A stretch of 64,000 bases of DNA from Lachnospiraceae bacterium (GTDB lineage: Bacteria > Bacillota > Clostridia > Lachnospirales > Lachnospiraceae): NCBI GenBank assembly GCA_022794265.1, contig JAAWEK010000008.1:178248-242247 (forward strand), given 5' to 3'. Below, one piece after another: positions 35,061 to 44,128 of this stretch (positions are counted from its first letter, which is position 1; every line of letters begins with the position of its first letter). A program made the position numbers and the translations under genes. The notes beneath the pieces were generated by a model. That model searched no databases and was not told where the DNA came from. It was given only the letters and a program-made list of their open reading frames with translations.

Positions 35061-35064
35061 TTTT

Positions 35065-36762
35065 ATGAATGATAAGAAATTACAAGAGCAGGAAGGAGAG
35101 AAATCTGATCTTATTGTTAGTGAGATTGGTTACAATATCATGATAAATAAATTTATACAAAATAAAATTATATCTAATAATGATAAGTATAATCCTAGAC
35201 AGTTAACATGTTTTCATAAACCCTGGGCGATTTTATATGGTTCCATAAGGAAAGAGTATTTTGACTTATACTTACTGACTTCGGTTTTTTATGAAAACTA
35301 TGGATATGGAAATTATTTTCCGTTATTTGCTTCATGTGAGAATTTAAATCAAAATTATCACCGGTTTGCAAAAGAAATATTAGAGCCAAGATTCGGAGTA
35401 AGCGTAGGAAAGATTACATACGAAAATAAAGAAGAATTCGTTATGAATATTTCTGAAAGACTAGTAGCTGAGGAGAGAATCTTAATTCCGGCAGATTTAA
35501 TTGAACTCCCATATTATGAGGATTACAAACTAAATCATCATATACATTTTTTTGTAATCAAAGGTTTTGACATAGAAAAAGAGATATTTTATGTTTTAGA
35601 CAATATGCAAATAGATGGCGGCTCAGATGGTATATATAAAAATTTTGCAATTACTTTTGATTGTATGTATTGTATGGCTAAAGCATGTTTTGATTCATAT
35701 TTTGTATCAGAATCAATACCATTTGTTTGGGTATTGAAAAGTCTGAAAAAGGATGATGAAGAGGGATATACGGTGTCAGAGGCATTAAAAAATCATAAGG
35801 AAGAGTTAGAACAAGCCGGTATCCATACAGAGCTATTATCATATCCGGAAGAGTACATCATATCCAATCAGGTAAGTGGCGTAATGAATTTTTCAAGATC
35901 TTATGCAAAAATTCTAAACTATAAAGAAGTTTATTATGATATATTGTTTAAGAAGCTTATGGAAAATAATATTGATGAAAATACATTACAGAATTTAATG
36001 TCGAAGAAAAAACAGAATTATAATAACTGGGAAAAATTAAGAACTTTAGTTATGTATCATTATGCAAAACAAAATGGCCGCTTAGGCGAACTGGAAAAAG
36101 AATATAGACAATGTGTATCAGAAGATAAAGAATTTTTTGATTATGTAATAAATGCTATAAAAGATATAAAACAAAATAAGATTAGTCCGGATACTCCGGA
36201 TGAGGTATATAAAGCCTGTTTATATAATCCTAAGCGGGCAGATGTTTCAATAAATGGTAATAAAGTCTTGATTAATCATAGTAAAATGGAAGTTTATGAT
36301 ACATGGAAAAATCAGGATAACGCTACGCAAATTTTATTTAAAATAAGACCGGAAGATGAAATTGAATTTAGTTGTGAACTACACATAAAAAATGAAGTAG
36401 ATTTCCCGTTTTTTAGCGGTATGATTATAAAAAACAATGACGGAAAAATGCTATTGTTTGGAAATGATGCCATGTGTTCCATGGCATTGTACTGTCCTCA
36501 ACTGGAAGAAAAGTTTACAATAAATAAAGAAAACTTTTATGATGAAACTATGAAACTGGATTGTATTATTTCTCAAAGTGAAATGATGTTCTGCTTCACA
36601 GACTCAAAAAACAAGGAAGGTAATTCCTGGAAGATTAATAAGGTTGGTAATATAAGCTGGATTGGTCTTATTTCAAAAACCTGGAATGCCATAGAGCATC
36701 AAAGTGAGTTTTACAATATAAGAACAAAGATAAATGGTAATTTTGTCGAGATATTCAGATAG
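35065..36762 (+). CDS. BtrH-like acyltransferase, predicted to off-load the carrier protein
   Basis: Residues about 35-200 fit the BtrH_N fold (PF14399), a papain-like domain: Cys49 in QLTCFHKPW, His159/161 in NHHIHFFVIKGFD and Asp179 in YVLDNM form a probable Cys-His-Asp set. BtrH moves an aminoacyl group from carrier protein BtrI to an aminoglycoside in butirosin synthesis. The middle is helical; the last 150 residues look like a beta-sandwich and may bind the acceptor. With the carrier protein and its ligase upstream, transfer of an amino acid to the scaffold is the best guess. I use the ATG at 35065; a GTG at 35032 inside the CYTH gene is also possible. Confidence 0.6.
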   Translation: MNDKKLQEQEGEKSDLIVSEIGYNIMINKFIQNKIISNNDKYNPRQLTCFHKPWAILYGSIRKEYFDLYLLTSVFYENYGYGNYFPLFASCENLNQNYHRFAKEILEPRFGVSVGKITYENKEEFVMNISERLVAEERILIPADLIELPYYEDYKLNHHIHFFVIKGFDIEKEIFYVLDNMQIDGGSDGIYKNFAITFDCMYCMAKACFDSYFVSESIPFVWVLKSLKKDDEEGYTVSEALKNHKEELEQAGIHTELLSYPEEYIISNQVSGVMNFSRSYAKILNYKEVYYDILFKKLMENNIDENTLQNLMSKKKQNYNNWEKLRTLVMYHYAKQNGRLGELEKEYRQCVSEDKEFFDYVINAIKDIKQNKISPDTPDEVYKACLYNPKRADVSINGNKVLINHSKMEVYDTWKNQDNATQILFKIRPEDEIEFSCELHIKNEVDFPFFSGMIIKNNDGKMLLFGNDAMCSMALYCPQLEEKFTINKENFYDETMKLDCIISQSEMMFCFTDSKNKEGNSWKINKVGNISWIGLISKTWNAIEHQSEFYNIRTKINGNFVEIFR

Positions 36763-36811
36763 AATTGAATTTAAGTGTAAATAATATTTTGGAGGAGTAA
36801 TAAATAAAGCG

Positions 36812-37813
36812 ATGATTAAACTGGAAAATGTTTCAAAAGAATTTATTACAGCAAAAAAATATCCTGGTTTTAAGGGTGCAGTAAAAGGACTATTTTCAAA
36901 TGAAAAAGAGAAAAAAAAGGCAGTAGATAATATATCATTTGAGATTGAAGATGGTGAAATGGTGGGATATATAGGTGAAAATGGTGCCGGAAAATCTACG
37001 TCTATAAAAATGATGACAGGAATTATTGAGCCGACAAAAGGAAATATTGAAGTGGATGGAATTGTTCCATACAAAAAAAGAATGGAAAATGCCAAAAACA
37101 TAGGAGTTGTTTTTGGGCAGAGAACACAGTTGTGGTGGAATTTGCCGCTGTGTGAATCTTTTGGAATTCTTAAAGAAATTTATAAAGTCAGTGATAATGA
37201 ATACAAAAAAAGAATGGAATTTTTAAATGAAGTTCTGGGGTTAGAAAAGTTTATTAACAGTTCCGTAAGAAATCTTTCGTTAGGACAAAGAATGAGAGCG
37301 GATTTAGCAGCTTCGTTATTACATAATCCGAAAACTTTGTATCTGGATGAACCAACCATTGGATTAGATGTTGTGGTAAAGGATAAGATACGTACGGCAA
37401 TAAAGGAAATTAACAGAGAGTATCAGACGAAAGTCATATTGACTACTCATGACTTAGGTGATATTGAGGAAATATGTAAACGTATCCTGATTATAGATAG
37501 AGGGAAAATAATTTATGATGGTACTGTGGAGGAAATTAAGAAAAAGTATGGAAAAATGAGAAAAATTTCTTTGGATTTGAAGGATATCAGTGTAGTATAT
37601 AAAGTTGATTTTAATCAAATATATCAGTTATCAGATCAGGATTTTAATTATGCAGTAGATGGGAAAACAGTGACATATTCAATTAACAGAGATAAGGTAA
37701 ATGTGTCTTTAGTAATTTCAAAAATAATGCTGGAAACAGATATACAGGATATACGAATTAAGGAGACGGATATAAGTGAGATTGTGAAACAGATTTACAT
37801 AAGTGGAATTTAA
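36812..37813 (+). CDS. ABC transporter ATP-binding protein (ABC-2 exporter)
   Basis: The 333-residue protein has Walker A GENGAGKST (residues about 54-62), Q-loop GQRTQLWW, signature RNLSLGQRMRADLA, Walker B LYLDEPTIGLD and the switch His in LTTHDLGD. A 100-residue C-terminal extension follows. QLWWNLP and the DxGDIEEICKR segment are typical of the ATPase that pairs with DUF990-type permeases, two of which follow. It would power export of the cluster product. GGAGGAG lies about 14 bases before the ATG, an unusually wide spacing. Confidence 0.9.
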   Translation: MIKLENVSKEFITAKKYPGFKGAVKGLFSNEKEKKKAVDNISFEIEDGEMVGYIGENGAGKSTSIKMMTGIIEPTKGNIEVDGIVPYKKRMENAKNIGVVFGQRTQLWWNLPLCESFGILKEIYKVSDNEYKKRMEFLNEVLGLEKFINSSVRNLSLGQRMRADLAASLLHNPKTLYLDEPTIGLDVVVKDKIRTAIKEINREYQTKVILTTHDLGDIEEICKRILIIDRGKIIYDGTVEEIKKKYGKMRKISLDLKDISVVYKVDFNQIYQLSDQDFNYAVDGKTVTYSINRDKVNVSLVISKIMLETDIQDIRIKETDISEIVKQIYISGI

Positions 37814-37825
37814 TGGGAGGCGGTT

Positions 37826-38674
37826 ATGAAAGATAGCAGTTTAAATTTTAATAAGAAAATAAAAAATTTGTATATATATACGCCGTTTGTTAAAAGCGTG
37901 TTAAAAGATAATTTAGCCTATAAAGGAACTTTTTATTTGTATATTTTATGTAAAATCCTATGTGTGTTTATTACATATTACTTATGGAGAGCTATCTTTT
38001 TGAGTTCCGACAATGCCAGTCTTGGTGGATTTACCCAAATAGAGATGGTTACATATATATTTATGTCGTTTGTCTGTTCCAATATAGTATTTATTAGTAT
38101 GACAACAAAAATTGGAAACGATGTAATGGATGGCTCTATTGCAATTAATTTGATAAAGCCTATCAGTTACAAGTTAAAATTATTATCAGAATCTTTTGGT
38201 GAAATGATTTATAAACTTATATTTCCGTCCTTATTTATATGGGGAGGAGTAGAATTTTATAAATTTTATACTTTGGAAAATTATCATTTTTTGATTAGCA
38301 ATGCCCTTTTGTTTTTAATAAGCAGTTTTCTGGGATTTATAATTTATTTTTTATTTGAATTCTGTTTTGGTATGCTGGCGTTTTACAGTACATATGTATG
38401 GGGAATGGAAATTATAAAAAATAGTATTTTGACATTTTTAACTGGTCAATTAATTCCGTTAACATTTTTTCCGGATATAATTCAAAAAATATTTGATTAT
38501 TTTCCATTTGCATTGATGAACTATGGACCGGTAATGATATATTTAGGAAAATTTAACCGTTCAAAAATAATATTTTTAATTGGGAAACAAATGCTGTGGA
38601 TATTATTGCTGGAGATTTTTAGTTATTGTCTATGGAAAAAGATAACGAAAAGAATTAGTATACTAGGAGGTTAA
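37826..38674 (+). CDS. ABC-2 permease, first subunit
   Basis: The 282-residue protein has six hydrophobic segments after a charged N-terminus (PFVKSVLKDNLAYKGTFYLY) and matches the DUF990/ABC2_membrane_6 pattern, including DGSIAINLIKPISYKL in the coupling region. It lies 12 bases after the ATPase gene and three before the second permease. The two unlike permeases probably form a heterodimeric pore. GGGAGG precedes the start. Confidence 0.85.
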   Translation: MKDSSLNFNKKIKNLYIYTPFVKSVLKDNLAYKGTFYLYILCKILCVFITYYLWRAIFLSSDNASLGGFTQIEMVTYIFMSFVCSNIVFISMTTKIGNDVMDGSIAINLIKPISYKLKLLSESFGEMIYKLIFPSLFIWGGVEFYKFYTLENYHFLISNALLFLISSFLGFIIYFLFEFCFGMLAFYSTYVWGMEIIKNSILTFLTGQLIPLTFFPDIIQKIFDYFPFALMNYGPVMIYLGKFNRSKIIFLIGKQMLWILLLEIFSYCLWKKITKRISILGG

Positions 38675-38677
38675 ATT

Positions 38678-39469
38678 TTGAGATATTATATAAAAATATA
38701 TAGGTTATTTTTAAGCCAGTATATAAAGTCGTTAATGCAATCAAAACTAAATTTTTTTGTTGGAATGTTCGGAAGTCTGTTTGTTCAGGCAAGCGGGATT
38801 GTATTTCTTTATCTGGTATTTGAGCAGATTCCATTGTTAAATGGATGGTCCATGGAAGAACTTATCTTTATTTATGGATTTTCACAGATTCCGAAAGCCC
38901 TTGACCATTTATTTGCAGACTATATCTGGTTGTTGTCATCAAGGATGATTACCAATGGTGAATTTGACAGGTACTTATTACGCCCGATTCCGGCTTTTTT
39001 TCAATTAATGTGTGACAGGTTTCAGTTAGATGCCATAGGTGAGTTGCTGGTTGGATCGGCATTGGTAATTATGTCGGTAAGCAATGGTACAATACAAATA
39101 ACTTTTCATGGTTGTATTTTATTTGTTATTTCGATTTTAGCTGGAATTTTAATTTTTATGTCAGTTAAATTGTTTTTTGCATCATTAGCATTTTGGCTGA
39201 CAAATAGCGCACCCATATTGCAATTAGGATATGAAATATCAAATTTTACAAAATATCCGGTATCTATTTATCCAAAACCAATACAATTTATATCATCATT
39301 TATTGTTCCATTTGCGTTTGCATCTTTTTATCCGGCCTCGTATTTTATCAGAGACATGTCTTTGTGGACAACAATAGCAGCAGAAGTAGCGGTATCATGT
39401 GTAGCCTGGATAATTGCTTATAGCGTCTTTGTGAAAGGTATGTCAGTATATAATAGTGTGGGAAATTGA
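38678..39469 (+). CDS. ABC-2 permease, second subunit
   Basis: The 263-residue protein has six membrane segments and the family's coupling motif NGEFDRYLLRPIPAFFQLM. It starts with TTG at 38678, seven bases after AGGAGG. It completes the ATPase-permease-permease exporter and is the last gene of the AT-rich operon. No clear terminator follows; the next gene has its own promoter 105 bases on. Confidence 0.85.
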   Translation: MRYYIKIYRLFLSQYIKSLMQSKLNFFVGMFGSLFVQASGIVFLYLVFEQIPLLNGWSMEELIFIYGFSQIPKALDHLFADYIWLLSSRMITNGEFDRYLLRPIPAFFQLMCDRFQLDAIGELLVGSALVIMSVSNGTIQITFHGCILFVISILAGILIFMSVKLFFASLAFWLTNSAPILQLGYEISNFTKYPVSIYPKPIQFISSFIVPFAFASFYPASYFIRDMSLWTTIAAEVAVSCVAWIIAYSVFVKGMSVYNSVGN

Positions 39470-39573
39470 AATTTTCTGACTGTTTCATAGTTATATGGAA
39501 AAGTTCTGGCAAGACCTGATTATCCAATCCCATTTATCTCTCGCCATATTTTACAGAAATTTCTTATACGCAC

Positions 39574-39602
39574 TTGATTTTTCAAAAGAAATAGCATAAA
39601 AT
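39574..39602 (+). promoter_or_regulatory. Promoter of the surface-polysaccharide locus
   Basis: TTGATT (39574-39579) and TAAAAT (39597-39602) are 17 bases apart, 48 bases before the LicD gene. This marks a transcription unit separate from the biosynthetic cluster. Confidence 0.5.
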
Positions 39603-39650
39603 TAATAAGTTAAACCACGCAATGGACAATGTGTTTGATTGGAGATTTTT

Positions 39651-40532
39651 ATGGCTGCAGATTTAGCAAAACAGTATGATAAGGAAGAACTTGAAAAGTT
39701 AAAAAAGGCAGAAGTGAATATTCTGTATGATTTTATACAGGTATGCGAAAAGCATGACATTAATTATTTTCTTGTATGGGGTACGGCAATTGGTGCAGTC
39801 AGGCATCAGGGTTTTATCCCATGGGATGATGATATAGATATAGGAATGCTTCGGGAAGATTATGATAAGTTTACTGCGGTGGCTGAACAGGAACTGGGAG
39901 ACCGGTATAAACTTACGACGCCTGTTACGGAAAAAGGCTATGCGGGAACCGTGGCAAAACTTCAGAGAAAGGGTACTAAATTTGTACCTTATATTTCCAG
40001 AACCATGAAATGTGATTTGTGTCTTCATATAGATTTGTTTATTTATGATAATATGGATAATGATGTGGAAGCAGCCCGGAAGAATATCAGGAAAACAAGG
40101 CGGATTGCCCATATTATATTTCTATGCGGCTCTCCGTATCCAATTATAAAGATTAAGGGAATCAAAGGGGCGTTGGCAAAAGCGGCCTGCTTTCTGGCCC
40201 ATTATATATTTAAACTGTTTCGTGTGTCGACTGCAAAGCAGTATTTGAAATTTGAGCGGATATCTATCTCTTCCAATCATAAAAATACTGCGAAGATGAC
40301 TTCCTATCAGAGTCTGGCGGCATTTACCAACGCGGTTTCACGAGAGGATATTTTTCCGCTGAAAGACATACAATTTGAAGACCTGACGGTTAAAATTCCA
40401 AATCACTATGATAAAATGCTGCGGCAGACATATGGAAATTACATGGAGTTGCCGAAAGAAGAAGACCGGGTAAATCATGGAGCATATCTCATTGATTTTG
40501 GAGACGGCTCCGTATTAAAGAGAGGTGTATGA
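39651..40532 (+). CDS. LicD-family phosphotransferase
   Basis: The 293-residue protein has the LicD signature: YFLVWGTAIGAVRHQGFIPW followed by DDDIDIGM, then HIDLFIYDN. LicD enzymes transfer phosphocholine or similar phospho-groups from CDP-linked donors to glycans such as teichoic acid. No choline uptake or CDP-choline genes are visible, so the group transferred is unknown. The start at 39651 follows TTGGAGA. The stop lies one base before the next gene. It opens the polysaccharide locus. Confidence 0.85.
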   Translation: MAADLAKQYDKEELEKLKKAEVNILYDFIQVCEKHDINYFLVWGTAIGAVRHQGFIPWDDDIDIGMLREDYDKFTAVAEQELGDRYKLTTPVTEKGYAGTVAKLQRKGTKFVPYISRTMKCDLCLHIDLFIYDNMDNDVEAARKNIRKTRRIAHIIFLCGSPYPIIKIKGIKGALAKAACFLAHYIFKLFRVSTAKQYLKFERISISSNHKNTAKMTSYQSLAAFTNAVSREDIFPLKDIQFEDLTVKIPNHYDKMLRQTYGNYMELPKEEDRVNHGAYLIDFGDGSVLKRGV

Positions 40533-40533
40533 T

Positions 40534-41706
40534 TTGAAAAGATACTGCATTTTTTCAGCGCAATACCTGCCAACGATAGGCGGAGTGGAGCGATACACAT
40601 ATTATATAGCAAAAAAAATGGTTGAAGCTGGAGATAAAGCTACCATCGTAACTTCCTATATAAAAGGGGAGCCAATACATGAAATAAAAGATGGGATTGA
40701 AATATACCGGGTTCCCTGCTTTTCTTTGATGAACGGCAGATTTCCGGTACTGAAACCCTGCTCTAATCTGATAAAAATTATGAGAAGCCTGGAATTAAAA
40801 GAATTTGACCTGGTAATTGTCAACACAAGATTTTATATCCATTCCCTCTATGGAATGAGGTTTGCCAAAAAAAACAAGATTAAATGTATCACCATTGAGC
40901 ATGGCACCAGTCATCTGACATTTAATAATAAATATCTGGATAAACTGGAGCATATATATGAGCATGTTATAACATTTTTTGATAAATTTTACTGCAAGGA
41001 TTATTACGGTGTCAGTCAGGCATGCTGTGAGTGGAGCGGACATTTTGGAATAAAATCCAAAGGCGTTTTGTATAATGCAGTGGATATTCAGGAAATTGAA
41101 GGGTTTATGGAGGAGCCGGCAGCAGACTATAAATCGGAATATGGCATAAGCGGGGAGGATGTGGTAATCTCCTATACCGGAAGACTTTTAAGAGAAAAAG
41201 GTATTCCGCAATTGCTGGAAGTGGTAAAAAACTTAAAATATGATAAGCGGATTCTGCTGTTTCTGGCAGGCGACGGTCCGCTGGACGATGTTGTGCGTCT
41301 GGTGGTGGAAGAGTGCAACGACGGGGTACGGAAAAATAAAATCATTCCTTTGGGCAGAATTGATTTTCCTCATGTGGCGGCTTTGTTGAAGATTACGGAT
41401 ATATTCTGTCTGCCTTCTGATTCGGAGGGATTTCCAACCTCCGTTCTGGAAGCAGCGGCGGCGAAATGTTTTATCATTACCACGTATAACGGCGGCGCAA
41501 AGGAGCTGATTAAAAGCAATGAATACGGAATCATTATGCCGGATAACCGGATACAGACGTTGGAAGATAATATCAGTCTGGCGCTGAAAGATGAGACATA
41601 CCGCAGAGAAGCGGTGGAGAAAACCTATGAGGCATTGAAGCGGGAATTTACTTTTGACGCTACTTTTGAAAAAATAAGGGAGATAGCAGATTCAGCCGGA
41701 AACTGA
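40534..41706 (+). CDS. Family 4 glycosyltransferase
   Basis: The 390-residue protein has a GT-B fold: N-terminal SAQYLPTIGGVERYTYYIAK, acceptor-side strands, and a C-terminal donor domain with ISYTGRLLREKGIPQLLE, FLAGDGPL and the E-x7-E motif SEGFPTSVLEAAA. These are retaining GT4 enzymes. I use a TTG at 40534, eight bases after AGAGG, since MKRYCIFSAQYLP is a natural start; a GTG at 40525 would overlap licD. It adds a sugar to the growing surface glycan; specificity is unknown. Confidence 0.85.
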   Translation: MKRYCIFSAQYLPTIGGVERYTYYIAKKMVEAGDKATIVTSYIKGEPIHEIKDGIEIYRVPCFSLMNGRFPVLKPCSNLIKIMRSLELKEFDLVIVNTRFYIHSLYGMRFAKKNKIKCITIEHGTSHLTFNNKYLDKLEHIYEHVITFFDKFYCKDYYGVSQACCEWSGHFGIKSKGVLYNAVDIQEIEGFMEEPAADYKSEYGISGEDVVISYTGRLLREKGIPQLLEVVKNLKYDKRILLFLAGDGPLDDVVRLVVEECNDGVRKNKIIPLGRIDFPHVAALLKITDIFCLPSDSEGFPTSVLEAAAAKCFIITTYNGGAKELIKSNEYGIIMPDNRIQTLEDNISLALKDETYRREAVEKTYEALKREFTFDATFEKIREIADSAGN

Positions 41707-41737
41707 AGGAATAGGAAAGGTCTGGATATAGATTAAT

Positions 41738-42976
41738 ATGAAAAATACAGCAACACAGAAGGAAAAATATTTCTGGAATATGATGGGCAGTTTTTCAAAT
41801 GCACTATCTTCAATGATACTTGCTATCATTGTTAACCGGCTGACAGGTGCGGAGCTGGGCGGAATCTTTGCATTTGCTTTTTCCAATGCCCAGCTTATGA
41901 TGACCATCGGTGCGTTTGAAGTCAGACCGTTACAGTCTACGGATGTAGATGAAAAATATTCTTTTACCCAGTATTTTTCGCTTCGAATCATAACATGCAC
42001 ACTGATGATTCTGATAGATGTTGCATATATATGGATCAGCGGGTATACTGGTGTGAAAGCATTTACGGTATTTCTGGTCTGTGTCTATAAGATGGTAGAG
42101 GGATTTACAGATGTATTTTCCGGTATGTTTCAACAGCATGACAGAATCGATCTGGTAGGAAAATCGCTGACGCTCCGTATTTTTGCCTGTACTGCCGGAT
42201 TTTTTCTCATATTATATACAACAAGAGATCTGGTATGGGCATCCTTAGCGTTAGGACTGATTTCTGCAGCATTGATATTTATATATGATCTGCGGTTATG
42301 GAAATGCTTCGATAATGTTAAAATCGGTGTGGAGTTCCATCATTTACTGCCGCTGGTATGGGAATGTCTGCCGTTGTTTATTTCCGCATTTATAATGATG
42401 TATATCAATAATGCTCCGAAATATGCAATTAATCAAATGTATCCGGATGAAATACAGAATATTTATAATATTTTATTTATGCCAGCCTTCGTTATTAACC
42501 TGTTCAGTTTATTTGTATTCAGGCCTATGCTTGTGAACCTCACAAAGGAATGGAATGAGAGGAATCTGAAACCTTTCGTAAAAACGGTGAAATATATACT
42601 TCTGTTGATAATTATATTAACAATTCTTGCCATGGGTGCTGCATATCTGTTAGGAATACCGATTTTGCAGATAATATATGGTGTAGATATATCCGGCTAC
42701 CAGACAGAACTGGTTCTGATTATGGTTACAGGCGGAATCAGCGCATTATCAACTTTTATGTATTATGTGATTACAGTGATGCGGATTCAGAAATATCTGC
42801 TGATTGGATATCTTTCTGCATTTGCCATTGCCCTGTTTTTGCCGGGGATTTTAGTGAAGAAATATGTTATTGCCGGAGCAGTATATTCCTGTGCGGCATC
42901 TCTTATTGTCTTGACAATGGTGTTTCTTCTTATTATTATAACAAATGTAATGTGTGCAAAGCGGGAATTAAGATAA
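41738..42976 (+). CDS. Wzx-like polysaccharide flippase (MOP superfamily)
   Basis: The 412-residue membrane protein has about 12 hydrophobic segments in MOP order, with NMMGSFSNALSSMILAIIVNR at the start, GIFAFAFSNAQLMMTIGAFEVR, and MMYINNAPKYAINQMY in the middle. Wzx proteins flip lipid-linked repeat units across the membrane. A recognisable Wzy polymerase is not present, and an ABC exporter lies 8 kb further on, so the flippase may serve a different or smaller glycan. Confidence 0.85.
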   Translation: MKNTATQKEKYFWNMMGSFSNALSSMILAIIVNRLTGAELGGIFAFAFSNAQLMMTIGAFEVRPLQSTDVDEKYSFTQYFSLRIITCTLMILIDVAYIWISGYTGVKAFTVFLVCVYKMVEGFTDVFSGMFQQHDRIDLVGKSLTLRIFACTAGFFLILYTTRDLVWASLALGLISAALIFIYDLRLWKCFDNVKIGVEFHHLLPLVWECLPLFISAFIMMYINNAPKYAINQMYPDEIQNIYNILFMPAFVINLFSLFVFRPMLVNLTKEWNERNLKPFVKTVKYILLLIIILTILAMGAAYLLGIPILQIIYGVDISGYQTELVLIMVTGGISALSTFMYYVITVMRIQKYLLIGYLSAFAIALFLPGILVKKYVIAGAVYSCAASLIVLTMVFLLIIITNVMCAKRELR

Positions 42977-43004
42977 GAGGAATAGAAAGGATATTCAGAA
43001 GAAA

Positions 43005-43724
43005 ATGAAGGATTTATTGATAATCATACCTGCTTATAATGAAGAAAAAAGTATTGAACGGGTGGTAAAAAACATAATAACCAATTTTCCGGAATATGAT
43101 TATGTGGTTGTAAACGACGGATCCAGAGATAAAACTGCAAAGATATGTAAGAAAAACGGATTTAATTATATTGATTTGCCGGTAAATCTGGGATTGGCCG
43201 GAGCCTTTCAAACCGGATTGAAATATGCATACAGGCAGGGATATGAATATGCCCTTCAGTATGACGGCGATGGACAGCATAAAATTGAGTATGTGGATAA
43301 ACTTTTGGCGGAAATTAAGAATGGCAGTGATATTGTCATCGGTTCCCGTTTTGTAGATAAGAAAAAACCTTTTAGTCTCCGTATGCTGGGCAGTATGGTA
43401 ATTTCTTTTTCCATCTGGCTGACAACTGGAAAGAAGATTAAAGACCCTACCTCTGGAATGCGGATGTTTAACCGGGCGTTATTAAAAGAATTTGCCGCAA
43501 ATCTGAATTACGGACCAGAGCCGGATACCATATCTTATCTATTAAAACAGGGAGTAAAAGTGAAAGAAGTTCAGGTGGAGATGGATGAGCGCATGGAAGG
43601 TGAAAGTTATCTGAATTTTTCAAAATCCATGAGTTATATGTTGCGGATGGTAATCTCCATTCTGTTTATTCAGAGTTTCCGGAAACGGGATAAACGGTAT
43701 ATAAAGACTGAAAGAAAAGTATAA
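43005..43724 (+). CDS. Family 2 glycosyltransferase, polyprenyl-phosphate sugar synthase type
   Basis: The 239-residue GT-A protein resembles dolichol-phosphate mannosyltransferases: LLIIIPAYNEEKSIERVV, VVVNDGSRDKT, LQYDGDGQH (the DxD motif) and GSRF. It probably makes a polyprenyl-phosphate-linked sugar for use outside the membrane. It is followed by a DUF2304 membrane protein, a standard partner of this GT type, and by a DUF2142 membrane protein that could use the lipid-linked sugar. Confidence 0.88.
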   Translation: MKDLLIIIPAYNEEKSIERVVKNIITNFPEYDYVVVNDGSRDKTAKICKKNGFNYIDLPVNLGLAGAFQTGLKYAYRQGYEYALQYDGDGQHKIEYVDKLLAEIKNGSDIVIGSRFVDKKKPFSLRMLGSMVISFSIWLTTGKKIKDPTSGMRMFNRALLKEFAANLNYGPEPDTISYLLKQGVKVKEVQVEMDERMEGESYLNFSKSMSYMLRMVISILFIQSFRKRDKRYIKTERKV

Positions 43725-43764
43725 GGCGGAGAAAACCATGTAACCGTGGAAAAGAGGTACAAAT

Positions 43765-44127
43765 ATGAGCATGACATTAAGAGTGGTACTGATCATGGCA
43801 TCGTTGCTGACCATGTTATTTATGTTAAAAAGAATTCGAAATGCAAAAGTACAGATTGAGGATGTAATATTCTGGATTATATTTTCAGTATTGCTGATAG
43901 GATTAAGTGTTTTTCCGGAACTGGGAGATTATTTTGCCGGAATGCTGGGGATTTATTCCACTGTTAATTTTGTATTTTTATTTATTATTTTTCTGCTTTT
44001 ATTGCGGGAATTTACCATGACTATTAAGGTATCACAGATGGAAAATAAGATTAAAGAGCTGACTCAGGAAATTGCAATTAAAAATAATATAGAATATCAG
44101 GAAAAAGAAAGTGAAGGAGATAATTAA
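43765..44127 (+). CDS. DUF2304 small membrane protein
   Basis: The 120-residue protein has three membrane helices (about residues 4-22, 33-52 and 66-87) and a C-terminal coiled-coil stretch (VSQMENKIKELTQEIAIKNN). DUF2304 proteins are regularly encoded next to DPM1-like glycosyltransferases and probably anchor or regulate them. It abuts rfbD by one base. Confidence 0.8.
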   Translation: MSMTLRVVLIMASLLTMLFMLKRIRNAKVQIEDVIFWIIFSVLLIGLSVFPELGDYFAGMLGIYSTVNFVFLFIIFLLLLREFTMTIKVSQMENKIKELTQEIAIKNNIEYQEKESEGDN

Positions 44128-44128
44128 G

